The notes: a model not told the origin generated them from the letters alone. A stretch of 64,000 bases of DNA from Streptomyces sp. NBC_00414 (GCF_036038375.1 NZ_CP107935.1:7068001-7132000), one strand, 5' to 3'; counted from the stretch's first letter, positions 17,885 to 26,488 are shown. Translations and numbers: made by a program.

Positions 17885-17911
17885 AGCCCCGCCGAGTTGT
17901 TCGGCGGGGCT
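17885..17911 (+). terminator. Rho-independent terminator after MFS gene
   Basis: AGCCCCGCCGA, loop GTTGT, TCGGCGGGGCT, followed by TTCG. The stem is a perfect 11 bp, 33 bases after the MFS stop. Confidence 0.85.
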
Positions 17912-18016
17912 TTCGCCTATCCGGGTGACACCTTTCCGTATGACTTTCATATCGCCCGGGTCGCAGGTCAAAGTTGTCTCAACTGATCCGTACGGAACGG
18001 GCAGTTCGGTGAGGAC

Positions 18017-18049
18017 GCGGCGTGCTGCCGGAGGGGGGCAGCACGCCGC
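18017..18049. other. Perfect 13-bp hairpin, role unknown
   Basis: GCGGCGTGCTGCC, loop GGAGGGG, GGCAGCACGCCGC. It lies in the 306-base gap between the MFS terminator and the small membrane protein, about 110 bases before the latter. The MFS gene already has its own terminator, so this may be a second terminator, an attenuator or a small RNA. The loop GGAGGGG resembles a ribosome-binding sequence. Nothing else is recognisable in this gap except a TTGACA at 18081. Confidence 0.6.
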
Positions 18050-18157
18050 GCAACCGCCGAAAAGACCTACGCGTCTGAATTGACATGACCGGGGTACCCG
18101 ACTTCCGAGCCCGAACCGACCGGCATTCGGTCGGCTCAGAGGTCCAGGGAGTTGATG

Positions 18158-18463
18158 ATGGCGGGCTACAGCCACACCTCGCGCAAACACCCTCGCTCGC
18201 GTCGCCGTACGGGGTCACGGAGCGGGCCGGACAGCGCGACGCTCGGAATCATCGGAGCCATCTGTGCGGTCGCCGGATTCTTCGTGCTGGGGATCATCCT
18301 CGGCCCGGTGGCGATCGTGTGCGGCTGGCTGGCCATGGGGCGCCGCTGGAGCGGCACCCGTCAGGTACCGGCGCTGATCGCGGTAGTACTGGGAGCGATC
18401 GACACCGTCCTGGCCATCGTGTGGATGGCCGGAACGGCATCCCCCGGCGGCATGATGTTCTGA
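18158..18463 (+). CDS. Small DUF4190-like membrane protein
   Basis: Protein of 101 residues: a basic N-terminus (SRKHPRSRRRTGSRSG) and two hydrophobic helices (LGIIGAICAVAGFFVLGIIL and PALIAVVLGAIDTVLAIVWM) separated by a short Gly/Trp/Arg loop. This is the DUF4190 pattern of small actinobacterial membrane proteins of unknown role. GGGAG at 18147-18151 suits the ATG at 18158; an ATG at 18155 and a TTG at 18152 are in frame. A strong terminator follows. It stands alone as a transcription unit. Confidence 0.75.
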   Translation: MAGYSHTSRKHPRSRRRTGSRSGPDSATLGIIGAICAVAGFFVLGIILGPVAIVCGWLAMGRRWSGTRQVPALIAVVLGAIDTVLAIVWMAGTASPGGMMF

Positions 18464-18483
18464 CCGATCCGAGATCTGACGAT

Positions 18484-18524
18484 GTCCCCCGCGGCTCCCT
18501 CCGGGAGAGGCGGGGGACATTTTT
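18484..18524 (+). terminator. Terminator after small membrane protein
   Basis: GTCCCCCGC pairs with GCGGGGGAC (9 bp), with an inner CTCCC/GGGAG pair, followed by ATTTTT. A canonical Rho-independent terminator 20 bases after the stop. Confidence 0.9.
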
Positions 18525-18600
18525 GTCCCCGCCGCCCGCCGCGCCCCTGAAAGCACCGGGGTGCGGCTTGTCGTCGAGTGCGGGTGAGCGGGGGCTGGTC

Positions 18601-18618
18601 GCGCAGTTCCCCGCGCCC
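18601..18618 (-). repeat. Repeat family copy, inverted
   Basis: GCGCAGTTCCCCGCGCCC, the reverse complement of the family core. It lies just before the 72-bp tandem array and faces it. Confidence 0.75.
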
Positions 18619-18692
18619 TTTGGGGGGCGCCGGGACTGAGCGACACGATTCCCCCAGCCAGCACCGAAAGCAGGGGCGCAGCCCCGCTGCCA

Positions 18693-19005
18693 GGGGCGCG
18701 GGGAACGGCGCGCTCAGCCTTCACGCACCCGCACTCGACGCCGGCCCGCGCCCTGGTGCATTCAGGGGCGCGGGGAACGGCGCGCTCAGCCTTCACGGAC
18801 CCGCACGTGACGCCGGCCCGCGCCCTGGTGCATTTAGGGGCGCGGGGAACGGCGCGCTCAGCCTTCACGGACCCGCACGTGACGCCGGCCCGCGCCCCGG
18901 TGCATTTAGGGGCGCGGGGAACTGCGCGCTCAGCCCTCACTCACCCGCACATGACGCCGGCCCGCGCCCCGGTGCTTTCAGGGGCGCGGGGAACTGCGCG
19001 GCCAG
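18693..19005 (+). repeat. 72-bp tandem array built on the GGGGCGCGGGGAAC repeat
   Basis: Cores start at 18693, 18765, 18837, 18909 and 18981, exactly 72 bases apart. Each is followed by GCTCAGCC, a TCAC(G/T) stretch, an ACCCGCAC block and GACGCCGGCCCGCGCCC before the next core. The copies differ at only a few positions, so the array is recent. It fills the 595-base gap between the convergent membrane-protein gene and aceE, together with the inverted copy at 18601. Confidence 0.92.
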
Positions 19006-19058
19006 CACCCAGGCACCCGCACCGGACAGCGACGCCCAGGTCAGGCCAAGGCCAAGGC

Positions 19059-21806
19059 CTAGGCGTCGCCCCCCGCGACGCCGGGATCCGCCGAGGCCAC
19101 ATCGAGCAGCTGATACCGATCGATCGCCTGCTTCAGCAGCGAACGGTCGACCTTCCCCTCACGCGCGAGCTCCGTCAGCACCCCCACCACGATCGACTCC
19201 GCGTCGATGTGGAAGAACCGCCGAGCAGCCCCCCGCGTATCGGCGAACCCGAACCCGTCGGCCCCCAGGGACTGGTAAGTCCCCGGCACCCACCGCGAGA
19301 TCTGGTCCGGAACCGACCGCATCCAGTCGGAGACGGCCACGAACGGCCCCTCGGCCCCCGACAGTTTGCGCGTCACATAAGGAACACGCTGCTCCTCCTC
19401 GGGGTGGAGCAGATTGTGCCGCTCCACCTCCACGGCCTCGCGCCGCAGCTCGTTCCAGGAGGTCGCCGACCACACGTCGGCCCGTACGTCCCAGTCCTCG
19501 GCGAGCAGCCGCTGCGCCTCGACGGCCCACGGCACCGCGACACCGGACGCCATGATCTGCGCCGGGATCGAACCCGAAGTCCCGGGCGCGAAGCGGTGGA
19601 TGCCCTTGAGAATGCCCTCGACGTCGACGTCCGCCGGCTCGGCCGGGTGCTGGATCGGCTCGTTGTAGACGGTGAGGTAGTAGAAGACGTCCTCGCCGTG
19701 CGGGTGCTCGTCGGACGAGCCGTACATCCGCCGCAGCCCGTCCTTCACGATGTGCGCGATCTCGAACCCGTAGGCCGGGTCGTACGCCACACAGCCGGGG
19801 TTGGTCGAGGCGAGCAACTGCGAGTGCCCGTCCGCGTGCTGCAGACCCTCACCGGTCAGGGTCGTGCGTCCCGCGGTCGCACCCAGTACGAACCCGCGCG
19901 CCAACTGGTCGGCCATCTGCCAGAACTGGTCACCGGTGCGCTGGAAACCGAACATCGAGTAGAAGACGTACACCGGGATGAGCGGCTCGCCGTGCGTCGC
20001 GTAGGCCGAGCCGGCCGCGATCAGGGAGGCCGTACAGCCCGCCTCGGAGATGCCGTCGTGCAGCATCTGCCCGGTCGGCGACTCCTTGTACGCGAGCAGC
20101 AGGTCCCGGTCCACGGCCTCGTACTGCTGCCCGAGCGGGTTGTAGATCTTCGCGCTCGGGAAGAACGAGTCCATGCCGAACGTGCGGTACTCGTCGGGCG
20201 CGATCAGCACGAACCGCCTGCCGATCTCCTTGTCCCGCATGAGGTCCTTGAGCAGCCGTACGAACGCCATGGTCGTGGCGATCGACTGCTGACCCGAGCC
20301 CTTCTTCACACTCGCGTACGTCTTGTCCTCGGGCAGTACGAGCGGCTTCGACCGCACGACCCGCGTCGGGACGTATCCGCCGTTCCCCTTGCGGCGGTCG
20401 TGCATGTACTGGATCTCCTCCGAGTCCCGGCCCGGGTGGTAGTACGGCGGCGCGCCGGACTCCAGCTCCTTGTCGGAGATCGGCAGGTGCAGCCGGTCGC
20501 GGAAGCCCTTGAGGTCGGCGACCGTCAGCTTCTTCATCTGGTGCGTGGCGTTGCGGCCCTCGAAGTTCGGGCCGAGCGTCCAGCCCTTGACCGTCTGCGC
20601 GAGGATCACGGTCGGCTGGCCGGTGTGCGCCTTGGCCGCCGCGTACGCCGCGTAGACCTTCTTGTGGTCGTGGCCGCCGCGGCCCAGGTGCAGGATCTGG
20701 TCGTCGGTCATGTTCTCGACCATCGCCCGCAGCCGGTGGTCGTGACCGAAGAAGTGCTCGCGGATGTACGAGCCCGTCTCGGTGGCGTACGTCTGGAACT
20801 GGCCGTCGGGCGTGGTGTTCAGCTGGTTGACGAGCACGCCGTCGCGGTCCTGCGCGAGCAGCGGGTCCCAACTGCGGTCCCAGACCAGCTTGATGACGTT
20901 CCAGCCGGCACCGCGGAACTGCGACTCCAGCTCCTGGATGATCTTTCCGTTGCCGCGGACGGGCCCGTCGAGACGCTGGAGGTTGCAGTTGACTACGAAG
21001 GTGAGGTTGTCCAGGCCCTCGCGCGCGGCGATGGACAGCTGTCCGAGCGACTCCGGCTCGTCCATCTCGCCGTCGCCGAGAAACGCCCAGACGTGGGATT
21101 TGGAGGTGTCCGCGATGTCGCGCGCCTGCATGTAGCGGTTCATCCGCGCCTGGAAGATCGCGCCGAGCGGACCCAGGCCCATGGAGACGGTCGGGAACTC
21201 CCAGAAGTCCGGCATCGACCGCGGGTGCGGGTACGACGACAGCGCGTACGGGGCCTTCGACTTCTCCTGCCGGAAGGCGTCCAGCTGCCGCTCGTCGAGG
21301 CGGTCCAGCAGGAACGCGCGGGCGTAGATGCCGGGGGAGGCGTGCCCCTGGAAGAAGATCTGGTCGCCGCCGTCACCCCCGTCCTTGCCGCGGAAGAAGT
21401 GGTTGAAGCCCACGTCGTAGAGCGACGCGGAGGACGCGAAGGTGGCGATGTGGCCGCCGACGCCGATCCCGGGGCGCTGGGCCCTGGACACCATCACGGC
21501 CGCGTTCCAGCGGGTCGCGTTGAGGATCTTGCGTTCGATCTCCTCGTTGCCGGGGAAGAACGGCTCGTCCTTGGTGGCGATGGTGTTGACGTAGTCGGTG
21601 CTGCGCATCTCGGGCACGGCCACACGCTTCTCGCGTGCGCGTTCGATCAGCCTCAGCATGAGATAGCGGGCCCGTTCCCGGCCGCGCTGGTCGACAGCGG
21701 CGTCGAGGGAGTCGAGCCACTCCTGGGTCTCTTCGGGATCGAAGTCAGGGACCTGACTCGGAAGGCCGCCAATGATGATCGGGTTGCGATCGGGTCCGGA
21801 AGCCAC
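19059..21806 (-). CDS. aceE: Pyruvate dehydrogenase E1, homodimeric type
   Basis: Thiamine-diphosphate enzyme of 915 residues that decarboxylates pyruvate and passes the acetyl group to the E2 lipoyl domain, feeding acetyl-CoA. The length fits the single-chain AceE type, not the alpha/beta type. The ThDP/Mg motif runs from GDGEMDEPE (residues 244-252) to NCN at 273-275. His residues of the active site are in FFQGHASPG and VGGHIATFAS. The start is GTG with AAGGAA upstream. E2 and E3 genes are not nearby, as is normal in Streptomyces. It is transcribed alone. Confidence 0.97.
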   Translation of the reverse strand: MASGPDRNPIIIGGLPSQVPDFDPEETQEWLDSLDAAVDQRGRERARYLMLRLIERAREKRVAVPEMRSTDYVNTIATKDEPFFPGNEEIERKILNATRWNAAVMVSRAQRPGIGVGGHIATFASSASLYDVGFNHFFRGKDGGDGGDQIFFQGHASPGIYARAFLLDRLDERQLDAFRQEKSKAPYALSSYPHPRSMPDFWEFPTVSMGLGPLGAIFQARMNRYMQARDIADTSKSHVWAFLGDGEMDEPESLGQLSIAAREGLDNLTFVVNCNLQRLDGPVRGNGKIIQELESQFRGAGWNVIKLVWDRSWDPLLAQDRDGVLVNQLNTTPDGQFQTYATETGSYIREHFFGHDHRLRAMVENMTDDQILHLGRGGHDHKKVYAAYAAAKAHTGQPTVILAQTVKGWTLGPNFEGRNATHQMKKLTVADLKGFRDRLHLPISDKELESGAPPYYHPGRDSEEIQYMHDRRKGNGGYVPTRVVRSKPLVLPEDKTYASVKKGSGQQSIATTMAFVRLLKDLMRDKEIGRRFVLIAPDEYRTFGMDSFFPSAKIYNPLGQQYEAVDRDLLLAYKESPTGQMLHDGISEAGCTASLIAAGSAYATHGEPLIPVYVFYSMFGFQRTGDQFWQMADQLARGFVLGATAGRTTLTGEGLQHADGHSQLLASTNPGCVAYDPAYGFEIAHIVKDGLRRMYGSSDEHPHGEDVFYYLTVYNEPIQHPAEPADVDVEGILKGIHRFAPGTSGSIPAQIMASGVAVPWAVEAQRLLAEDWDVRADVWSATSWNELRREAVEVERHNLLHPEEEQRVPYVTRKLSGAEGPFVAVSDWMRSVPDQISRWVPGTYQSLGADGFGFADTRGAARRFFHIDAESIVVGVLTELAREGKVDRSLLKQAIDRYQLLDVASADPGVAGGDA

Positions 21807-22313
21807 GCTGTTCCTTCGCTCTCAGGGGGCCGCTTCTTCTCGGTTCTTCTCAGTTTTTTCTTTGGTTTTTCTCTGGTTTCCTGGGCGTCTGCGCCGTTCC
21901 CCATCGTGTACCTCGGGAGCGGAAACGTCATCTCTACCGAGAGGTAACCGACACGTTCGTCCCGCTCTCCCGAGGGCGGGTCCGGCAAATCGCAACGATA
22001 CGCCCGACCCGTGACGCGTACCGCAAAGGCATTCGAGTCTCGTACCCTCGTAGGGTTCCGAAATTCACAAACCGGGCAGATTCCTGTGGTGTGCGTCACG
22101 AGCGGCTGTGATTCCCTGACTGGAGTTGCGGCGACACGGCCTGGATCGTCACCGTTTCGGCGGTCTTGACGGCCGGGTACTTGCGCGATCCGCCCCGCCC
22201 GTGTGGACTACGGCCAATGCTGCGCGCACGCGCGTGGCTTGAACTTCCCCAGGATCTCGGCTTCGTCCGAGCCGGGGAGGACCCCATTACCGAACATGAT
22301 CAGGAGGCAACCC
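21807..22313. other. 507-base divergent intergenic region
   Basis: Upstream region of aceE (leftward) and the DUF3052 gene (rightward). Positions 21832-21895 are rich in T on the plus strand (TTTTTTC, TTTTTC), giving an A-rich 5-prime leader for aceE. No gene, RNA or clear operator is seen. Short frames here lack ribosome sites and codon bias. Confidence 0.5.
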
Positions 22314-22751
22314 GTGAGCGCGACCGCGGACCACGCGGAGGAGCGGACGAGCCTGGCCGCCAGGCTGGGATTCCAGCCCGAGCAGGTGGTCCAGGAGATC
22401 GGCTTCGACGACGACGTCGACCAGGAGCTCCGCTCGGCCATTGAAGAAGTAATCGGCAGCGAGCTCATGGACGAGGAGTACGACGACGTCGCCGACGCCG
22501 TTGTGCTCTGGTTCCGAGACGACGACGGCGACCTGACGGATGCGCTGGTGGACGCCACCACGTACGTCGAAGAGGGCGGCGCCGTCCTGCTGCTGACGCC
22601 CAAGACCGGCCGAGACGGTTATGTGGAGCCCAGCGACATCGCCGAAGCTGTGACGACCGCGGGTCTGTCCCAGACCAAGGGCATCAGCGTGGGGAAGGAC
22701 TGGAGCGGCACGAAGCTGGCTACGCCCAAGACGGCGGCCAAGAAGCGCTGA
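22314..22751 (+). CDS. DUF3052 family protein
   Basis: Acidic 145-residue protein of the actinobacterial DUF3052 family. Recognisable stretches are AARLGFQPEQVVQEIGFDDD, VDQELRSAIEEVIG and the closing TKGISVGKDWSGTKLATPK. The family is small and cytoplasmic with no known function. The GTG start has AGGAGG six bases upstream. It is divergent from aceE and followed by a hairpin terminator, so it is monocistronic. Its conserved position next to aceE is the only contextual hint. Confidence 0.85.
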   Translation: MSATADHAEERTSLAARLGFQPEQVVQEIGFDDDVDQELRSAIEEVIGSELMDEEYDDVADAVVLWFRDDDGDLTDALVDATTYVEEGGAVLLLTPKTGRDGYVEPSDIAEAVTTAGLSQTKGISVGKDWSGTKLATPKTAAKKR

Positions 22752-22770
22752 GGCGCAGCCGAGGCCAGGA

Positions 22771-22801
22771 GGCCCCCGTCGACTTCGGTCGGCGGGGGCC
22801 T
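22771..22801 (+). terminator. Terminator after DUF3052 gene
   Basis: GGCCCCCG pairs with CGGGGGCC around an inner TCGAC/GTCGG pair, followed by TTGTCC. It is 19 bases after the stop. Confidence 0.85.
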
Positions 22802-22898
22802 TGTCCGTTCCGGCCCTGACTCCGGCCCGGGGCCGCGGGCACCTGCGGTGGGCCTTGCGGGGGCCCGGTGGGTGGGTGCGGGTCCGCTGTGGCTGGCC

Positions 22899-22917
22899 GC
22901 GCCGTTCCCCGCGCCCC
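22899..22917 (-). repeat. GGGGCGCGGGGAAC repeat, inverted copy
   Basis: Reads GCGCCGTTCCCCGCGCCCC on the plus strand. It sits between the DUF3052 terminator and the peroxiredoxin gene, both transcribed rightward, so here the repeat is close to a promoter. Confidence 0.8.
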
Positions 22918-22995
22918 CTTTCGGGGTGGGGGCGGGAGCGCTGCGTAGGGTGGGTGTCACTCGTACGGACCCGTCGACGGAAGGGACGCAGGACC

Positions 22996-23463
22996 ATGGT
23001 CAGCGAGACGATCGGGGTCGGCGACAAGGCCCCGGACTTCGAGCTCAAGGACAATCACGGTGCCACCGTGAAGCTCTCCGACTTCCGCGGCGCCAAGAAC
23101 GTGGTGCTGCTCTTCTACCCCTTCGCCTTCACCGGCGTGTGCACCGGCGAACTCTGCGCGCTGCGCGACAACCTGCCGCGGTTCGCCGACCGTGACACCC
23201 AGCTCCTCGCCGTCTCGAACGACTCCATCCACACCCTGCGCGTCTTCGCCGAGCAGGAGGGCCTGGAGTACCCGCTGCTGTCGGACTTCTGGCCGCACGG
23301 CGAGGTCTCGCGCGCGTACGGCGTCTTCGCCGAGGACAAGGGCTGCGCGGTGCGCGGCACCTTCGTCATCGACAAGGAGGGCGTCGTCCGCTGGACCGTC
23401 GTCAACGCCCTGCCGGACGCACGGGACCTGGACGAGTACGTACGGGCGCTCGACGCCCTGTGA
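22996..23463 (+). CDS. Peroxiredoxin, AhpE/BCP type
   Basis: Thiol peroxidase of 155 residues that reduces hydrogen peroxide and organic or lipid hydroperoxides. The peroxidatic cysteine is Cys49 in PFAFTGVCT (P-x3-T-x2-C); Cys54 follows in GELC. The conserved Arg is in the ALVRG-like segment GCAVRGTFVIDKEG. The pattern and length resemble M. tuberculosis AhpE. Start ATG with AGGACC upstream. It has its own terminator and is separate from the ter genes that follow, although oxidative defence suits the neighbourhood. Confidence 0.93.
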   Translation: MVSETIGVGDKAPDFELKDNHGATVKLSDFRGAKNVVLLFYPFAFTGVCTGELCALRDNLPRFADRDTQLLAVSNDSIHTLRVFAEQEGLEYPLLSDFWPHGEVSRAYGVFAEDKGCAVRGTFVIDKEGVVRWTVVNALPDARDLDEYVRALDAL

Positions 23464-23467
23464 CGCC

Positions 23468-23491
23468 GGTGCCGCGGCCGTCCGCGGCACC
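23468..23491 (+). terminator. Terminator after peroxiredoxin gene
   Basis: GGTGCCGCGG, loop CCGT, CCGCGGCACC: a perfect 10-bp stem five bases after the stop. Confidence 0.85.
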
Positions 23492-23639
23492 GTCCCGCCC
23501 CGCCCTGGATGCCGACACTTCGGGATTCTTCGTGCCCCAGGGACTGCGGTGGCGGGGAACCTCTCACTAGGATCGACTCGTTGATCCGATACCAACGCAC
23601 TACGGGGCTTCCCGCCCCCGGACACCATTGGGAGGACTC

Positions 23640-24215
23640 GTGGGAGTCAGCCTCAGCAAGGGCGGCAACGTATCGCTTTCCAAGGAGGCGCCGGGCCTGA
23701 CCGCGGTCATCATCGGTCTGGGGTGGGACATTCGCACCACCACCGGTACCGACTTCGACCTCGACGCCAGCGCGATCCTGACGAACGCGGAGGGCAAGGT
23801 CAGCAGTGACGCCAACTTCGTGTTCTTCAACAACCTGAAGAGCCCCGACGGCTCCGTCGAGCACACCGGTGACAACACCACCGGTGAGGGCGAGGGCGAC
23901 GACGAGCAGATCAAGGTCAACCTCGCCGGTGTCCCGGCGGACATCGAGAAGATCGTCTTCCCGGTATCGATCTACGACGCCGAGAACCGCCAGCAGTCGT
24001 TCGGCCAGGTGCGCAACGCGTTCATCCGCGTCGTGAACCAGGCCGGCGAGGCGGAGATCGCCCGGTACGACCTCTCCGAGGACGCCTCGACGGAGACCGC
24101 GATGGTCTTCGGCGAGCTGTACCGCCACGGCGCGGAGTGGAAGTTCCGCGCCATCGGCCAGGGGTACGCCTCAGGCCTGCGCGGCATCGCGCAGGACTTC
24201 GGCGTCAACGTCTGA
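23640..24215 (+). CDS. TerD-family calcium-binding stress protein (first copy)
   Basis: Cytoplasmic 191-residue TerD protein. It starts with GVSLSKGGNVSLSKEAPG. Ca2+-binding acidic motifs appear as TDFDLDASAILTN and GEGEGDDEQI, and the C-terminus is GQGYASGLRGIAQDFGVNV. TerD proteins bind calcium and are linked to resistance to tellurite, phage and other stresses; in Streptomyces they affect differentiation. GGGAGG lies four bases before the GTG. It is the first of two adjacent close paralogues (the other at 24412), which share most residues. Confidence 0.93.
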   Translation: MGVSLSKGGNVSLSKEAPGLTAVIIGLGWDIRTTTGTDFDLDASAILTNAEGKVSSDANFVFFNNLKSPDGSVEHTGDNTTGEGEGDDEQIKVNLAGVPADIEKIVFPVSIYDAENRQQSFGQVRNAFIRVVNQAGEAEIARYDLSEDASTETAMVFGELYRHGAEWKFRAIGQGYASGLRGIAQDFGVNV

Positions 24216-24411
24216 GCCCTCGGCCCTGTCGTCACGGCGGGGCCCCGCCCGGGGTCGTCCGCGACTCCGGGCCGCTTCACCACTTCCCGTCCGGCGCTGC
24301 ACACTCACGGCCCAGCCGTCACCTTCCCGTCCGCCGGGAAGACGACGGCAGGGCCCAGTGCGGCGCCGGACGTGCTGGACAACCAATGGCTTCACCGGAG
24401 AGGACCGAAAC

Positions 24412-24987
24412 ATGGGCGTCACGCTCGCCAAGGGGGGCAATGTCTCCCTCTCCAAGGCCGCACCGAACCTCACACAGGTGATGATCGGGCTCGGCTGGGA
24501 CGCGCGCTCCACCACCGGAGCCGACTTCGACCTCGACGCCAGTGCACTGATGTGCAACTCGGGTCGGGTGCTCGGCGACGAGTGGTTCATCTTCTACAAC
24601 CAGCTGAAGAGCCCGGACGGCTCGGTCGAGCACACCGGGGACAACCTCACGGGTGAGGGCGAGGGCGACGACGAGTCCATCCTCATCGACCTCTCCAAGG
24701 TGCCCGCCAACGTCGAGAAGATCGTCTTCCCGGTCTCGATCCACGACGCCGACAACCGCGGCCAGACCTTCGGCCAGGTCAGCAACGCGTTCATCCGGGT
24801 CGTGAACCAGGCCGACGGCCAGGAGCTGGCCCGTTACGACCTCTCCGAGGACGCCTCCACGGAGACCGCGATGATTTTCGGTGAGGTCTACCGCTACGGC
24901 GGCGAGTGGAAGTTCCGCGCGGTGGGCCAGGGCTACGCGTCCGGGCTGCGGGGCATCGCCCTGGACTTCGGAGTCAACGTTTCGTAA
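24412..24987 (+). CDS. terD: TerD-family calcium-binding stress protein (second copy)
   Basis: Second TerD protein of 191 residues, clearly paralogous with the gene just upstream (GVTLAKGGNVSLSKAAPN, ADFDLDASALMCN, GEGEGDDESILI, and GQGYASGLRGIALDFGVNVS at the end). The acidic Ca2+ motifs are intact. An AGAGGA ribosome site precedes the ATG. The gap of 196 bases to the first copy suggests a separate promoter. The last 35 bases of this gene and its trailer are repeated at 25180-25214, just before the TerC gene, which points to past tandem duplication. Confidence 0.93.
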   Translation: MGVTLAKGGNVSLSKAAPNLTQVMIGLGWDARSTTGADFDLDASALMCNSGRVLGDEWFIFYNQLKSPDGSVEHTGDNLTGEGEGDDESILIDLSKVPANVEKIVFPVSIHDADNRGQTFGQVSNAFIRVVNQADGQELARYDLSEDASTETAMIFGEVYRYGGEWKFRAVGQGYASGLRGIALDFGVNVS

Positions 24988-24998
24988 AGCCGGGTACG
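24964..24998 (+). repeat. terD 3-prime end, original of a 35-bp duplication
   Basis: GACTTCGGAGTCAACG and the following TTTCGTAAAGCCGGGTACG span the end of the second terD (stop TAA inside). The partner is at 25180-25214, identical in 32 of 35 positions. Confidence 0.85.
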
Positions 24999-25179
24999 CG
25001 GAAGGCCACCCCTGTGATCAGAGGGTCGGCCGTGGTGTCGCGAAGTGGTGTGAAGTGGCGTCACGAAAAGTGAGACGGCCCAGGTGGCAGAAGGCGCGTC
25101 ACCTGGGTTCGGACCCTCTGGACCTGCGACTCTTCGAGCGGAAGGGCCCGGCCCTCTCCTCCGGAGGGTCGGCCCTCTA

Positions 25180-25214
25180 GACTTCGAGGTCAATGTTTCG
25201 TAAAGCCGGGTACG
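25180..25214 (+). pseudogene. Remnant of a third terD 3-prime end
   Basis: GACTTCGAGGTCAATG then TTTCGTAAAGCCGGGTACG encodes the terD tail DFEVNVS plus stop, with no coding sequence before it. It differs from the end of the second terD at three positions. The simplest reading is a decayed extra terD copy, or a duplication of the terD trailer, left in the 291-base gap before TerC. The rest of the gap has GAGGGTCGGCC twice (25021, 25165) and no gene. Confidence 0.6.
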
Positions 25215-25278
25215 GCGGGGGGAAACCCCCTCCGGACTTCGTCCGGGGGTAGCCCCCCAACTCACGATTGGGTAGCCA

Positions 25279-26424
25279 GTGGTTCTGAAAACCTTCGGCT
25301 GGTCGTTCGCGGTCACCGCGCTCGGCCTGGTCGCAGCGGTTTTGATCGGCGGATGGACCGCGTTCGGGATCGTGCTGATCCTGTCCATCCTCGAAATCTC
25401 GCTGTCCTTCGACAACGCGGTGGTCAACGCCGGAATCCTGAAGAAGATGAGTGCCTTCTGGCAGAAGATCTTCCTCACCGTCGGCATCCTGATCGCCGTA
25501 TTCGGAATGCGGCTCGTCTTCCCCGTCGTGATCGTCGCGATCAGTGCCTCGCTCGGCCCCATCGAAGCGGTCGACCTCGCACTGAACGACGCCGACCGAT
25601 ACCAGGAACTGGTCACCGACGCCCACCCGTCGATCGCCGCCTTCGGTGGCATGTTCCTGCTGATGATCTTCCTCGACTTCATCTTCGAGGACCGTGACAT
25701 CAAGTGGCTCGGCTGGCTGGAGCGCCCCCTCGCCAAGCTCGGCAAGGTCGACATGCTGTCGGCCTGCATCGCCCTGATCATCCTGCTGGTCACCGCGCTG
25801 TTCCTGGCCCCGCAGGCCCACCTGCACGCGGGATCCGCCGACAAGGCGGAGACGGTCCTGCTCGCGGGCGTCGCCGGCCTCATCACGTACCTGGTCGTCG
25901 GCGGGCTCTCCGGATTCTTCGAGAACCGTCTCGAAGAGGCCGAGGAGCGCGAGCACGAGGCCGAGGAGGAGGCCAAGGCGAAGGGCAAGGAGATCTCCGC
26001 GGGAGCCCTCGTCGGCAAGGCCGCCTTCTTCATGTTCCTGTACCTCGAAGTGCTGGACGCGTCCTTCTCCTTCGACGGTGTCATCGGCGCCTTCGCCATC
26101 ACCAACGACATCGTCCTGATGGCGCTGGGCCTCGGCATCGGCGCCATGTACGTCAGGTCGCTGACCGTCTACCTGGTCCGCCAGGGCACCCTCGACGACT
26201 ACGTGTACCTGGAGCACGGCGCGCACTACGCCATCGGCGCCCTCGCCATGATCCTCCTGGTGACCATCCGCTTCGAGGTCAACGAGATCATCACCGGTCT
26301 CATCGGTGTCGTGCTGATCGCCTGGTCCTTCTGGTCCTCGGTGCGCCGCAACAAGGCGCTGGAGGCCGCGGAGGGAAAAGCTGACCCCTCGGACGACAAG
26401 ACAGAGGTCTCGTCCGGGGTGTGA
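25279..26424 (+). CDS. TerC/DUF475 family integral membrane protein
   Basis: Polytopic membrane protein of 381 residues. It has about nine hydrophobic helices with two TerC-type acidic motifs inside the membrane: ILEISLSFDNAVVNA near residue 40 and LEVLDASFSFDGVIGA near residue 260. A charged coiled-coil loop (ENRLEEAEEREHEAEEEAKA) separates the two halves. TerC proteins are thought to handle metal ions, Mn2+ or Ca2+ in studied members, and to recruit TerD to the membrane. The GTG start has only a weak ribosome site. A strong hairpin follows the stop. Confidence 0.92.
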   Translation: MVLKTFGWSFAVTALGLVAAVLIGGWTAFGIVLILSILEISLSFDNAVVNAGILKKMSAFWQKIFLTVGILIAVFGMRLVFPVVIVAISASLGPIEAVDLALNDADRYQELVTDAHPSIAAFGGMFLLMIFLDFIFEDRDIKWLGWLERPLAKLGKVDMLSACIALIILLVTALFLAPQAHLHAGSADKAETVLLAGVAGLITYLVVGGLSGFFENRLEEAEEREHEAEEEAKAKGKEISAGALVGKAAFFMFLYLEVLDASFSFDGVIGAFAITNDIVLMALGLGIGAMYVRSLTVYLVRQGTLDDYVYLEHGAHYAIGALAMILLVTIRFEVNEIITGLIGVVLIAWSFWSSVRRNKALEAAEGKADPSDDKTEVSSGV

Positions 26425-26453
26425 CACCGGTCAGGTTGAGGAACGCTCTGTGA

Positions 26454-26488
26454 GGGGCGGTTGCCGAGGAGTCCTCGGCAGCCGCCCC
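26454..26488 (+). terminator. Terminator after TerC gene
   Basis: GGGGCGGTTGCCGAGGA pairs with TCCTCGGCAGCCGCCCC, 17 bp with one T-G wobble and a near-zero loop. It begins 30 bases after the stop. Confidence 0.85.

Noticed and set aside
18693..19005. CRISPR-like array
   Set aside because: The unit is 72 bases with both core and spacer repeated. A CRISPR has unique spacers. No cas genes are present.
18756..21947. A very long plus-strand open frame (over 1000 codons) with a 24-residue repeated N-terminus
   Set aside because: It lies antisense to aceE, whose domains and motifs are clear. The repeat part is the 72-bp DNA array read in frame. High GC alone keeps such antisense frames open.
25021..25175. 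GAGGGTCGGCC repeats as a functional site before TerC
   Set aside because: Only two copies 144 bases apart, part of larger GC-rich stems; no consistent operator pattern.
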